This document shows positions 1 to 12,300 of a DNA stretch of 64,000 nucleotides, piece after piece. The position numbers were made by a program, and so were the translations under genes. The stretch is from Leuctra nigra. Taxonomy: Eukaryota > Arthropoda > Insecta > Plecoptera > Leuctridae. The DNA lies in contig OW203771.1 in NCBI GenBank assembly GCA_934045905.1, positions 62,001 through 126,000 of the forward strand, read 5' to 3'. Below the pieces are notes generated by a model, which was not told the origin of the DNA, ran no database searches, and was given only the letters and a program-made list of their open reading frames with translations. Position 1 is the first letter of the stretch, and each line of letters opens with the position of its first letter.

Positions 1-741
1 CAGAATAATAGACCATTATTTTATGAAAGTTGATTATGTTGCTGAACACAGATGTGATTTTATTTTTGCTGTGGGATGAATAGTTTTCAAGGAATGAATT
101 TACAAAGTTTGATTACTTTTAACAGGAAAATTTACAGACCTAACAACCTGTAACAACCTAACAACCTTGAACTGAAGATTCGAAGATGCCGTGAAATGTG
201 AAATTAGAGAAATATGACAGCCAACACGCAAAATATCCGTAAACTGTCAATAACTTTTGAATTTAAACACAGTTTAGTCTGAAAATTGTCAAAAATACTG
301 ATAATGTTGAACCCAATGACCATGCAAATTTTTAAGTTGATCGGTCATACAGTTCTGGTTTAAATTTCAAAAAGCACATGAAATATTTTTTTAATTTTTA
401 ACCAATGGGAGGATTTGGCTGAAAATTTGTAAAATAAGAGACAATGTTGGTCTTAATGACCATGCAAAATATAAGGTTGATCACATTTGTCGAAGACCAT
501 TTTCATTTTTCAGCCTATCAGGAGATGTTTATTTAAATTTTAACCAATCAATGGATTTCAAAAAAAATTTGGGTCAGCAAACAGAAAAGGTTGTCTCTAC
601 ATGTGTGCAAAATTTCAGATCGATAGGTGAAACGGTGCGACTTCTATTGCTCCAGATAGCAGCCAAAAGTAAAAACAAAAAAAATAAAACAGAGGTCCGT
701 GTCAAAAGAGTCAAAAGGAGACGCTCGCTTCGCTCGCTCAA
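1..741 (-). mobile_element. Helitron-like repeat, family H, copy 1 (cut by window edge)
   Basis: The minus-strand 5' terminus at 741 reads TTGAGCGAGCGAAGCGAG after an A, as in the other copies. About 180-741 matches the family body, including GGTCTTAATGACCATGC and CAGGAGATGTTTATTTAAAT. The part before 180 is less clear; a motif there (TGTGGGATGAATAG) recurs near 45836. Open frames within it look non-coding. Confidence 0.6.
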
Positions 742-1740
742 TAAGTTGGAAAACAACTTCATTTTCAAATATCGTTCCACTTTTCAAAAATGCCGCTCGA
801 AAACTTATATTATCGAAAAGAGTAAGTACACTACTCCTTGTCCGATCGTCAATGATAAAATCTCCATAGATCTTCGACCGGGTGTTTGGAGCAAGGTTCG
901 GCGGTATGCCGACCGTCTCATTCTCTCATTGTCGCTCGGATGTCCCAAATCCAGTGCCTCCTTCATGACAGCCGTTGACTGAGTGTTCAACGACCTTGAA
1001 TCCACCAGGCCGATCGATCGATCGATCCAAGATGGCCGATGTAAACAAACCAAGAACTGTCCTCATTCTGGACAGCATAATTTCCGGAATCGCTGAAAGT
1101 ATGAAACTTTCAAGTTTCATTTATAGTTCAATATCCAGTGAACAAAAATATCTCATCTCCGAAGATTGTAGTCCAGAACGATAAAAATGGCCCAGGCACT
1201 TTTGAAATTCAAAATGTTCCCGGGCCCACATAGTCCAAGGCGGCCCTCCCGCCCAAACTCCCCATTGATTTCGTACGAGAGCGTCTCTTCATACGCATAC
1301 GCGTTTTCCCCAAAATACCGTATTTGTGAGAAATTATTTACCCCGAAAATGTTCCAGTTGCAATGTCCGGAATTCGATTCTGGTCAAGTTGGCAACCCTA
1401 AACTAAAAGAACCTCGATGTGTGCTGCACCCCTCCATGTCGGCAGCAGATTTAGGAATTTTGTAACTATATTCACAATACAGAGTAATGTTTTTGCATTA
1501 CTTTTACACTCAATTAATATATACGTTTGCACCAAAAATGGCCACTTAGCTTGTATTTCCAATAACCATGTACCTAATATAATTTCAAAACAGAACCTCG
1601 TAATTCAACAAGAGACAGCTTCTTGCTTAGTTCATGAACGTCGCTGGCAACTTTCCGTTACGTATTTACGAGTTACGGAGTTGGAATTAACAGTCGAAGG
1701 AAAGTAACACACCTTTCAAGTGTCATATGAAATCGACTTT
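742..1740. other. GC-richer stretch, unassigned
   Basis: Several short open frames overlap here on both strands. One reads ATGGCCGATGTAAACAAACC from 1032, just after a GATCGATCGATCGATC run. None resembles a known protein, and no splice-linked partner was recognised. It could be a promoter or first exon of another gene or an old repeat. Confidence 0.3.
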
Positions 1741-3047
1741 ATTATATGAACATTATAATAAAATAGTGAAATATTACACGTTCCTTCCCAATGCCCTAGA
1801 ATATCATAAGTCTACTTTATAAAATAAGAGAGCTTGTTTCGATGGAGTCTTTTAGAATGAAATGCCAATAAATAGGGAATGTGAAACTAGAATATTTTTG
1901 AGTATCGCTGCTAATGATGTTCGATTCCACATTTGAGAAATTGAAATGGTAATGCAAAAGAAATATGCAACAATTTGGCCTAAATTACTGAGCAAATTTT
2001 AAATCAAAATTCAAGATGAAGACAGACTTTAAAATATAATTTTGTTTACACCCCTTATGTTCTTTAATTTACAATAATCAATTAAAATCATAATGACAAC
2101 CTTGAAATCTACTCTCAAGCTTCAGTAATTTCTCTCAATTTTGAATAGGTACGATTTTAATGACTATTAATTAAAATATGGCTTGATCCTGACTAATGAT
2201 TCAAAATATTTGCTTGCCCTGAACAGGTTTTATGATAAAATGAATGCACATATTTCATGTGGAATGCTAAAGACATTTTTCAGTGTTAAAACAAATGATC
2301 TATTTATCTAGAATCGCTCTATGAAACTTGAAATGAAACAAAATAATTATGACCCAGTCCCATAGAAAACATTTTGCTATTGATTCATAGAGTAAATAGA
2401 TTATAACAAACAACATTAATACTTGTATAATTATAATAAGATTATTCATAAACTAACTTCTTATCAACAATCACAAAACAGTCTCAATTCACCTTCAAAA
2501 CTCTTACAGAAAACCATTTCTAAATTACAACACGGTGTAAAACTACAAGTAGGTAGGTATACCTAAGTGTAACGATGATTTTAAAAAGACTTCAGTTTAC
2601 TTTAAAAAGTTATCAAAATTCAATTTTCGGGATTTGACATTTTGTTGAAGATGACAAAGTAGTGAAAAAGTTGTAAATAAATACCTAGTAAATTAATTGA
2701 GCTTTGAAATGTGTAGACCACTTTTAAAATATCTCTTAAAAAGTATGAGCTTTTAAATTCATAATTTCTTTACGTAAAGTAGCTTTACTACTCATACCTT
2801 TTGTTATAATTATTATTTTAAATCACTTACAATAACACTCGACCAGTTTAGTCAGACAAAAGTAAACTATCACAAGAAGAAACTATCTATGTATTGCAAT
2901 ATTGAAAACTATTGAGATTAAAAGATAGTTTCATCCAAGACAAGGCACCATATGTTGGGATAATATACATTAATAAACACTTATGTAACAATAAAATAGC
3001 TAGTGTAAATATCTTAGCAGTAAATTAGTAATATCTCTAGTAAAGTA
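1741..3047. other. AT-rich sequence, nothing recognised
   Basis: Very AT-rich, downstream of the ABCG stop codon, with no open frame, inverted repeat or tandem array that I could support. Confidence 0.4.
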
Positions 3048-3050
3048 TTA

Positions 3051-3279
3051 AGCCCCATTTACATGGTAAAATTTCCTGTCAAATCTTTTATAAAATCTTT
3101 TCGTAAAATCTTTTACAGAAATAGAACATGTTTTATATCATAAAAGGTTTTACACAACCCTTTTACAAAACATTTTACGAAGATTTACCATCAAATTGGC
3201 TTGTTTACACGGTAAAATTTCTTTTACGAAAAGATTTTATAAAAGATTTGACAGGAAATTTTACCGTGTAAATGGGGCT
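3051..3279. mobile_element. PIF/Harbinger-like MITE
   Basis: A 229-bp inverted-repeat element. The ends are AGCCCCATTTACA and its complement, with arms extending through GGTAAAATTTCCTGTCAAAT. It is flanked by TTA on both sides (3048-3050 and 3280-3282), the target duplication of PIF/Harbinger elements. It has no coding capacity. Confidence 0.75.
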
Positions 3280-3779
3280 TTAGTCATATTGTTGCCACAG
3301 AAAGTGATAAAACTCAAAGGAACTTTTCAAAGAATCTTTCGGTCACTTATTCCTGCAGTTTGCTCTCAGTTTTAAATTAAGATTATTGCTAAATAGTCAA
3401 CATTTCTTAGGTTTTTACTTCCTTTGTTAGTCATTCATTATTTATAAATAAAGATGAGACAACAGAAAAGACTACCTAAAATAAATGTAGGTAAACAGTT
3501 GCTTTTTACGAGAAATGTAGGTAAATTACATTTCTAATTACCCTTTCGCCCTTACAATGCATTTCACTTTAAAATAGTTAAAATCAGGCAAACTTTATGA
3601 AATGTAATGGGAGGAATGCCCTTCTCAAACCTTTTTTAGTTTTTTCTGCACACTCATAAATTCAAAATTCGAGCCAAATGTACTAAAATACCACACATTG
3701 GTAATGTGGCATTAATTAGTAACTACAAAACCTATTATATTCACTTTATTCCATTTGTGATTTTTTAACCGTAAAAACT

Positions 3780-4135
3780 GTAAAATTAACTATCAATATC
3801 TTTTACCAATGTGATTGTTAATAAAATGCTTTGTAGAGTCTTCAGAACAGTTCAATGAAAATAATGTCATAGCTTGGAATGGTTTATTAGTTTTATTTTG
3901 TCCCAAGACTTTTAGTGCCTGAAAATTAGTACAAATATGGCACTAAACATCTGTAGGACAAAATAAAACAAATAAGCCATTCCAAACTATGAAAGAATTT
4001 TCATTGAACTGTTCTGAAGACTCTACAAAGCATTTTATTAACAATCACATTGGTACAAGATATTGATAAAAATCAATTAAAGTCAAACTCAAATCAATTA
4101 ACGTCAAACTCACTACTCGGCCGTCTTAACTGAAC
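3780..4135. mobile_element. MITE family M, copy 1
   Basis: Long inverted repeat. The arms contain CTTCAGAACAGTTCAATGAA and its complement, and the centre folds on TAGTGCCTGAAAATTAGT. It shares its sequence with 16243-16636 and 27845-28134. It lies about 110 bp past the ABCG stop codon, so it is probably in the 3' UTR, where it supplies an AATAAA. Confidence 0.7.
4034..4039 (-). promoter_or_regulatory. candidate poly(A) signal of the ABCG gene
   Basis: AATAAA on the minus strand about 210 bp after the stop codon. It lies in an arm of the MITE at about 3780-4135. A weaker TATAAA-like variant occurs near 4185. No transcript evidence is available. Confidence 0.3.
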
Positions 4136-4245
4136 AATTTAGTCAAGAGCATTTACGAGGTTTTGCAGTTAAGATATGGACTTGTTTTATACTTTTGTCA
4201 GTACAAAGACGAGACTGAAAGACACTTCTGAACCGACTTCTTCGC

Positions 4246-4404
4246 TTAGCTCTGGGACTTGAGTTTCCACCGCAAGAACAGAAAAGCAGTCACTCGAAGG
4301 ACAATGAAAATCACGACTAAAGCCACGATGTCCAGTGTGAAGTTGGCATCCAGCATGTCCAGTTCCTCGAGCGTGGTCTTCGGCTTCTTGAAGTGGCAGT
4401 AAAT
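4246..4404 (-). CDS. ABCG exon 10: loop, TM6 and stop codon
   Basis: 159 nt with the TAA at 4248-4246. The acceptor is TCTCAG. It encodes [18 protein letters not shown], then the last helix [20 protein letters not shown] and a short basic tail RWKLKSQS, typical of the family's cytoplasmic C-terminus. Cys595 in exon 9 and Cys600 here could form the external-loop disulfide known in ABCG proteins. That pairing is inference. Confidence 0.95.
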   Translation of the reverse strand: MYCHFKKPKTTLEELDMLDANFTLDIVALVVIFIVLRVTAFLFLRWKLKSQS

Positions 4405-7400
4405 CTGAGAAAACACAAGGAAAACACCTTAAGTATTGCTCTTTGCTCACAAGAATCAAAACTTGGATCTGAAATATCTCATATTCCAAAATGTATAATA
4501 AATACTAAATACCTTGTCAAAATTATTAACCTCGAATATTTTATTTGATAGTACCCAAAATTGTATAGTACAGTGGGTATTCGAAATCTTAAATTATTTG
4601 AATACCAATTTGAATAATTCTGGAAGATTAACTTGCTCACATCTCGAAACTAGACCGTAACTTCTATCCTTTTTACAAGGCTATAAATAATATAATAGAT
4701 AGGGTTGGGCAAACCTCATTTTTTTCGAACCGAACCTCGAACTGAACCTTTTCAAAAGGTTCGAACCTTTTTTTCAGAAAATGATGTTTTCCAGATGTGT
4801 AGTAAAGATATGCACGCATAAGCACCAGTCACCATTCTCCTCCCTCCCTCTCGCAAGTCAAGTGGTTAGACACTTTAAAACAGCTGTTTAATGGGGTGTT
4901 TGTTACTCAGATATTATTTTTATTTGTACCTATACAGAGACATTGACTTAATAATATAATTGGAACAAAAACGCGAAATATACTGCTCGAAATTTAAATA
5001 TATTTCAACACTTTTCTTCCTCTCTTCAACGCCATAATGGAATTTCATTTCGAAAATACTTGCCCCAGTTGAGAGATGGTAATCCTGTGATTATGTACTC
5101 CATAAATACTTCGCATTTTTACGCGAAAATAAAAGTTCAATATTCTTCAAAAATTATCTCGTCATCGTCATACTATTTTTGATTTTGCATTGTGTTACAA
5201 TGAAGTTTGGAAAGCTCAAATATACACCATTATATTTTAACTTATGCGTGATAATCTTCACTTCATTAGATCGCGAATGGTTTTCTAAATGACCACTGTT
5301 ATTTATTCAAATACCATAAACATACAATATCATCAAAATAAAATAAAATATGCCGTCAAGTCAAGTTATTTGTCATCTGGATTACTGCGAGTTCGCAGAC
5401 CTTTCAACAGAGACAAACAAAACAATCCTCCCTTCCGCAAGGGTCAGGTACCTGCTGGCTAGCAGATGCAGGACCCAACAGTACACTCTGTTCCAAAAGT
5501 ATAGCGCAGTTTAGATCGCAACAATCATATTATTTCGTTTTTATACTTCGAAAATTTTACTCAAAAAGGAAATTACTTCGACTTCTAAACTGAAATCAAT
5601 GCTACTTTGCTACTTGTGACCATTGACCAAATAGCACTTCGAATTACGGCATGAAAAATACGGTTCAACATTTATTTGAACATGGAACACCCTATAGTGT
5701 GGCAGGATTTGAGTTTTCTTTGATTTATGGTGGATTTCGGCTTACAGGGGCTCTATTTACCAAGGTTTTACCATTTTACTGTACCCGTAAAGACAAGAGG
5801 TTGGACCAGTGACAAGAGGTTGGTCGCATTATTTGAATGAAACAAGGCGGGAAAAAAAGGTTCGGTTCGAAAACGAACCGGTTCGCCCAACCCTAATAAT
5901 AGATATGTAGAATACTTTTAACAAGGCTATAAAATGTAGAATATTTTTAAAAATATGTTTTTCAAAGCTCATTGCATACCTTATAAGCTGATGTACAGCT
6001 TATCCCCATAAAAAACACTTCGTGTAAAAATACCAGCCAAGTCTCTTCAACTAAAAAAAAATATAAAATCTAAAAATTCTGCACTGAAAAGTAGTGATAT
6101 CAAAAAATTAGCCAAGTCAAAACTTTATTTGAAAATCAAAAAATACTTGGCGCATCGTGTACTTAAATAGCTTGGAAGTATAAGCCAATTATAAATTATA
6201 CATGAAATATACATATACATAGTATACCTATAATGCCCTAAAAAAAACGATGCGCCAAGTATTTTTTGATTTTCAAATAAAGTTTTGACTTGGCTAATTT
6301 TTTGATATCACTACTTTTCAGTGCAGAATTTTTAGATTTCATATTTTTTTTTAGTTGAAGAGACTTGGCTGGTATTTTTACACGAAGTGTTTTTTATGGG
6401 GATATCACTCCTTTTTTTAGTTTATTCTAACAACTTGTGACACATATGAAATGAACAATTACTAAATTCTTTTAAAAAATCATCACCCTTTACAATTTCG
6501 TTACCACTAATGAATAGCAGCGTATGGTCCTAAATAATTGCTTTAAATGATCTTTCACGAAGAATAGCAAAGGTTTCATTCCAATCAGTCAACCCAGTTC
6601 CGAGATATGGAAACACTTCGGTTTTCAAAATGGCTGCTGAACTTTCTGCAATGCCACATAGAATTTATTTCTATAAATGATGTGTATAATTTTAAGCTTT
6701 CTGAATATGTATTTATTGTATAGGAGGGAATTATAATAATTTATACATTTGAATGACGTCATTTCCGGTCTCATAAATAGGAAAATTCTATTTGTACTGT
6801 TCATATTCCATAGAGATGGCCATCCGAATCGTTTGGCGCTAGTTTCATACCGATTTGTCTACCAGTTTTTGAGATATGACGTTACTTCCAGTTTAAAAAT
6901 GGCGGCTGAAATCTCTGACCCCTTGAAGTATATTTGAAACATGATTATAATTTTATAAGCTGTCTCAAATAGTATATTTATTGCATCAAAATAAAAATTT
7001 GTGAGATTATTAAAATGTGTGACGTCATTTCCGGTTTAGGTATGAGAAACTGCAAATATTATTGATGATAATACATAAAGTTGACCGTCTAAATTGTTTT
7101 GCGCTGGTTTCGTTGAAATCTATTTAGCCGTTATTGAGATATGATGTCACTTCCGGTTTCAAAATGGCGGCTTCCGGTTGGTTTTATAACAAGTCACATG
7201 AGACGTCAAAAGTACATACATTACATAAATATCAAAATAATCGGATCAATCTTTGTTGCCAAAAAGCCAATCGATGTATTTCAAATTTCATTACGTCATT
7301 TCCGGTTTCTTTAACATAATGTTTAGTCTTTTGCTACTTATCATGCATATAGATGACCGTCTGGATCGTTTGGCGCAATTTTCGTTCCAATCGGTCCAGC

Positions 7401-9352
7401 CGTTGACGAGATATGACGTCACTTCCGGTTTCAAAATGGCGGCATAAAACCAGTTATAGCAAAAGGCACCTCAGACGCCAAAAGTGCATATGTGGTAAAA
7501 ATTTTAAATCAATCGGTTCAGCCGTTTATGCTGTGGCCTGTTTACCATATTTTAGCTCCACCCTACTACTACTACTGAGATTATTATGAAAACCGCCCTA
7601 AAACACTGTTTTCACGGCCCTCTAGCGCGCAAAGGGCGTAACCTATTGTTCCCAAATTTGGTATATGACATGTTGTAGGGTGGGCCATAGCTCGAAATTA
7701 AGATATATCGCAACAATGTGAGATTTTCCAATTTTAAGATCCAGTAGGCCGAAAATGCCACTTTGATGCTTACAGTAAAAGTGGGTTTGCTCCAGCCTTT
7801 TTAAATGAGTGTGTGCGCGCGCCGTACGACTTGGCTGGCGTGGAGCGACCCTCCACTAGATTAATAAAAACAAACTTGGAACATTGTAAGTTAACTTACA
7901 AAAGGTTAAAGTAGAAGTAGATTTTCTCCAAAGGGTTTTCAGAGCAAAGATTGTGTTTGATATTTACCTGGAAACACTTGAGATTGGGCCTATCAAAGGC
8001 GTACGTGGCCATGGCGGTTCCCTCAAAGCCGTAGCGGATGTAACTGAGATACGTGATCCAACGCAAGTAGACCGGAATCGCATCGAAGCTCACGAAGAAG
8101 CCGGAGAAGAGGAGGAAGGGAACCGACATCACCGGAGCCAAGAACACTCCGTTCTGAAATTCAACAAACATAGATTCTTAAGATTTATTTATCGATTCAG
8201 CAGTATAGTCCACAAACATAGCATTAACATAGTACTCCAAATGTAGCTTCATTGAATATCTAACGGAGAAAAAAGAAAATCAATACACCTAAAGAAAATA
8301 AATTAGGAAAATTCTACCTCGATTACAGGCTATAAAACAAATACCAAGTGGCCCAAAAGAAACTACCAATGGGCCAGACACCGCTGTGATCAAACTACTG
8401 AACTAATCGGACTAAAAATTTCACATATTTTAAAACACATACTACCATGGTATGTGTGAAAGTTTCAAAATTTTTACTTGAGTAGGAAAGAAGTTAAAGC
8501 TGTTCGAATTTGATTGTGGGAAAATCAATTGGCGTAGCTCAAATATTCCGTGTCCATTAAACCTCCAATGATCGGAACCCCATATGTTTTGAACTATTAA
8601 CGATAGGAAGCCGAAAATTTATGATTTTATTCCAAATAAGTGACTCATCAATTGTGTAAAAATTTCAATACATTTGAATCAATGGAACAAAAGCTATGGC
8701 ATCTTGAAGTTGAGTTTAAAACCAGAAAATGCGGGAGATAATTTCACTTCTGCAATCTCCCTGATATTGCGGGAGATAATTTCACTTCTGCAATCTCCCT
8801 GATATTCTGTTTCAACTTCAAGATACCATAACTTTCGTTCCACAGATTTCAATGTATTGAAATTTTAACACAATCAATAGTCCTATATATTGAATACAAA
8901 TTGAAATTTTTATCTTGCTATCGTCATTAGTTTTGAAAAAAAGGTGTTCCGGCCATTGGATGTTTCTTATTTGAGCTCCATATATCTAATTGATTTTTCA
9001 ACAACCAAATTCGAACATCTGTAAATTTTTTCCTAAAAAAGTAATATTATTGGAACTTTCACTCATCAAACTTTGGTATGTTAATTATCCATTTTATGCA
9101 GCAGTTTGATCACAGCGGTGTCTCCCCCATTGGACTTTTCTTTTGGGCACTATTTACCTGCACATTCATTAAATACTAGGAAAACGCTCAGTGTAACGCG
9201 TTGATGAGCGAGCACGGGTACGTGCAAATTCTCGAACCGGAAATGCGTACACAACGCACAGAAAACATATACAACCATATTGAATTGATTATGATCAGTG
9301 CTCGAAGTAGGAATTAAATAGTGGCGGTATGGTAACATAAGAATACCACGTG

Positions 9353-9388
<36 letters not shown>

Positions 9389-12300
9389 ACGATATTAGAT
9401 GAGGGTCCAGATTCCAGAATTACACTGACAACCATTGTCATGTCATTAGTTAGATTAGTCTTTTACCTTGATGAAACAACTAAATTAAATAATGAATTTT
9501 ACTTTATCTTGTAGTGGATGTTCATAGTTCACAGTTATGCTTGAAATATGCAGTCAAAAGATAACCATGAAATACGAGTAAATTAGAATCTAAAATTACG
9601 TAAATTTCCAAGAATATCTGAATTTAAGCATTCCGTTTTTTCTGAGAAGTAACGATATGAAATCAAATGTGTAAAGAAGTACCGGTATATCATACAGTCC
9701 CATACCGGCCTTCTTCGAGCACTGATTATGATATCAACTTAAAAGTAGGTATTATGCTTTTCATCGAAACTTTAAAATAGCATCTAAGCACCTGGTTCAT
9801 AAAGCAAATCAGAATCAATTCAATTGGCACTGGAAAACATTCATTTCGATACTTCATTACTGGCAGATATTAAAAATGTCAATAAGTTCATACGTTCTTA
9901 ACTGATTGGGATGAAATTTTGTAAAATAAGAGACAATATTGGTCTTAATAATAATAATAATCTTCCTCCCGGTTCCAAGAGTTGGGTCGGGGGGTGGCGA
10001 GGCCACCATTTACTAGGGCCCGGACTCCTAAGCTAGCTGGCCAGGCTTGGCTCTTCCTCTTCGTTCTTCTTCTCTACCAGTTTTTTCCACTTCTTCCTGT
10101 CTTCCCACCACCTTCCTTCTTCCACTTCTTCCCACTTCTCCAGTCTCTCTTGTACATCTTCTGCTACCAGCTCTCTCCACTTTTCCCTCGGTCTTCCCAC
10201 TCTCCTTTTATCACTTCTCGCAGCTTCGAACTCCCGACGCGGTATTCTCTCCCTCTGCATTCTCTTCATGTGGCCAAACCACCGTAGCCGCGCTCTCCCC
10301 ATTTTAAATGCCAACCTCTCTACCTTCAAGTCTCCTCTAATCTTTTCACTCCTGATCTTGTCCATCTTAGTTACTCCTTGTATGCTTCGTAAAAACTTCA
10401 TTTCTGCTGCCTGCAACTGGCTCTCCTCCTTTCCTCCGATCGCCCACGTTACGGAACCGTAGCTGAGTATTGGCAGGAAATAGCTTTTGAAAAGGAGTAT
10501 CTTGCATTTCTGGGGGAACTGCTCATTCCAAAGAAGTTTCCTGACTAACTGGAAAAATGTGTTAGCCTGTTGCACTCTTGATGTTATCTCTCTTCCTATT
10601 TTTCCATCCTTAGTTAGCCAGCTCCCCAGATACTTAAACTCTCCTCTCTCCGCCAGTTCCAAGCCCCGTAGCCTGATCTTCACATTTCTTGTTGCCTTCC
10701 TCTCCATTACTAGTGTCTCACTCTTTTCCTGACTTATTCGCATACCGTATTCTTCAGTCATCTGGCTCCATCTATCAATCTTTTCTTGAACACATTCGCT
10801 GGTTTCTCCCCACACTACGATATCATCTGCATATACCAGTGTATTCGTCTCCTGGTCTTCGCTTGGTTCTACTTTTCTCAGCAGCTCGTCCATGACAATG
10901 ACAAATAGTGTCGGGGAAAGAACGCTGCCCTGTCGAAGTCCTTCCTTCACCTCAAACCATCCTGTCTTCCCCTCCACTGTTTGTACACAGCTCTCGTTCT
11001 TCTCATATGTGCTCTTGATTCTCTCAATCAGACCCAATCCCACCCCCTTCCGCTTCAGACATTCCCATACTTTCTTCCTTGGTAGGCGATCGTAGGCCTT
11101 TTCCAAGTCTAGAAAAACCATGTACAGTTTTTCTCCACTCTCCCACTTTCTCTCCATGACTTGTCGGATAGTGAATATTGGATCAATGGTTGATCTGCCT
11201 GGCCTGAACCCATATTGTTCCTCCCTGAGCTTTTCCTCTACTACTTCTTTCAGTCTAAATTCCACCACTTTTTCGAATACTTTGGCACATTGACACATCA
11301 AAGTAATTCCCCTGTAGTTGCTGCACTTCTTCCTGTCACCCTTTTTGTAGATTGGTACAATCACTCCCTTTCTCCAATCGTCCGGTATGGTCCTCTGTTT
11401 CCATGCCGCACTCATTACTCGAAACAACCATCTTTTTCCTATTTCCCCAGCAGCTCTTACCATCTCCACTGTTATCTCATCTATTCCGGGTGATCGACCA
11501 TTCTTCATCTCGTTTAGCGCTTTCTCCACTTCTCCCTCTCTCAAAGCACACTTCTCCTCTTCCTCGTTCTCACTCTGTAGTATTCCACTACTTTCTGGTA
11601 GTGCCACTCCATCAACATTCAGTAGTTCCTTGAAGTACTCTTTCCACAGTGCCTGTACTTCTACTGGGTCATTGATCAATCCTCCGCAATCATCCACCAT
11701 GCATGCCTGTCCAACTTTTCTTGTCCTCTTTTTCTTTATTATGCCATAAAGCATCTTTTTATTGCCTTCAAAATCCGTTTCTAGTTTACCAGCAAGTTCT
11801 TCCATGGACTTCTTCTTTTCTTCTTCTACTGTCTCTCTTACTCGTATTTTCCACCTTCGGTATTCGGCCTTGTTGAGGGTAGATCTATCGGCCTCGTACG
11901 TTTGCCAGGCGGTTCTCTTCTGACGCACTGCTTCTCGGACTATTTCATTCCACCACGGTGTTTCCTTCTTCTTGCTTCTCCCACTTGATCGCCCACAAAC
12001 TTCTTCTGCACTTTCCACAAATACCTTCTTAAATGTTTGCCATTCCTCTTCCACCTGTCCCACTTCCCCTATTCTCTCACTGCTTGCAATCTTCTCTCTG
12101 AACTCCTGTCGTACTGTATGGGATTGCAGTTTCCACACTTTGATTCTGCCATTCTTTTTACTTCTTCTCTTGGCGGCGTGGTCCTTCTTGACGCTAAATT
12201 TTCCAACTAGCAGCCTATGATCGCTATCTAGGGCCACTGAAGGGATAACCTCAACATCCTCCAAGAATCTCCTTAATTCCTTCCCCACACATATGTAATC

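Noticed and set aside
551..982. 143-residue plus-strand open frame
   Set aside because: It lies mostly in the family H repeat, is low in complexity (Lys/Arg-rich) and has no recognisable domain.
1187..1465. 92-residue plus-strand frame beginning MAQALLKFKMFPG
   Set aside because: No similarity or splice partner recognised; kept only as an unassigned GC-richer stretch.
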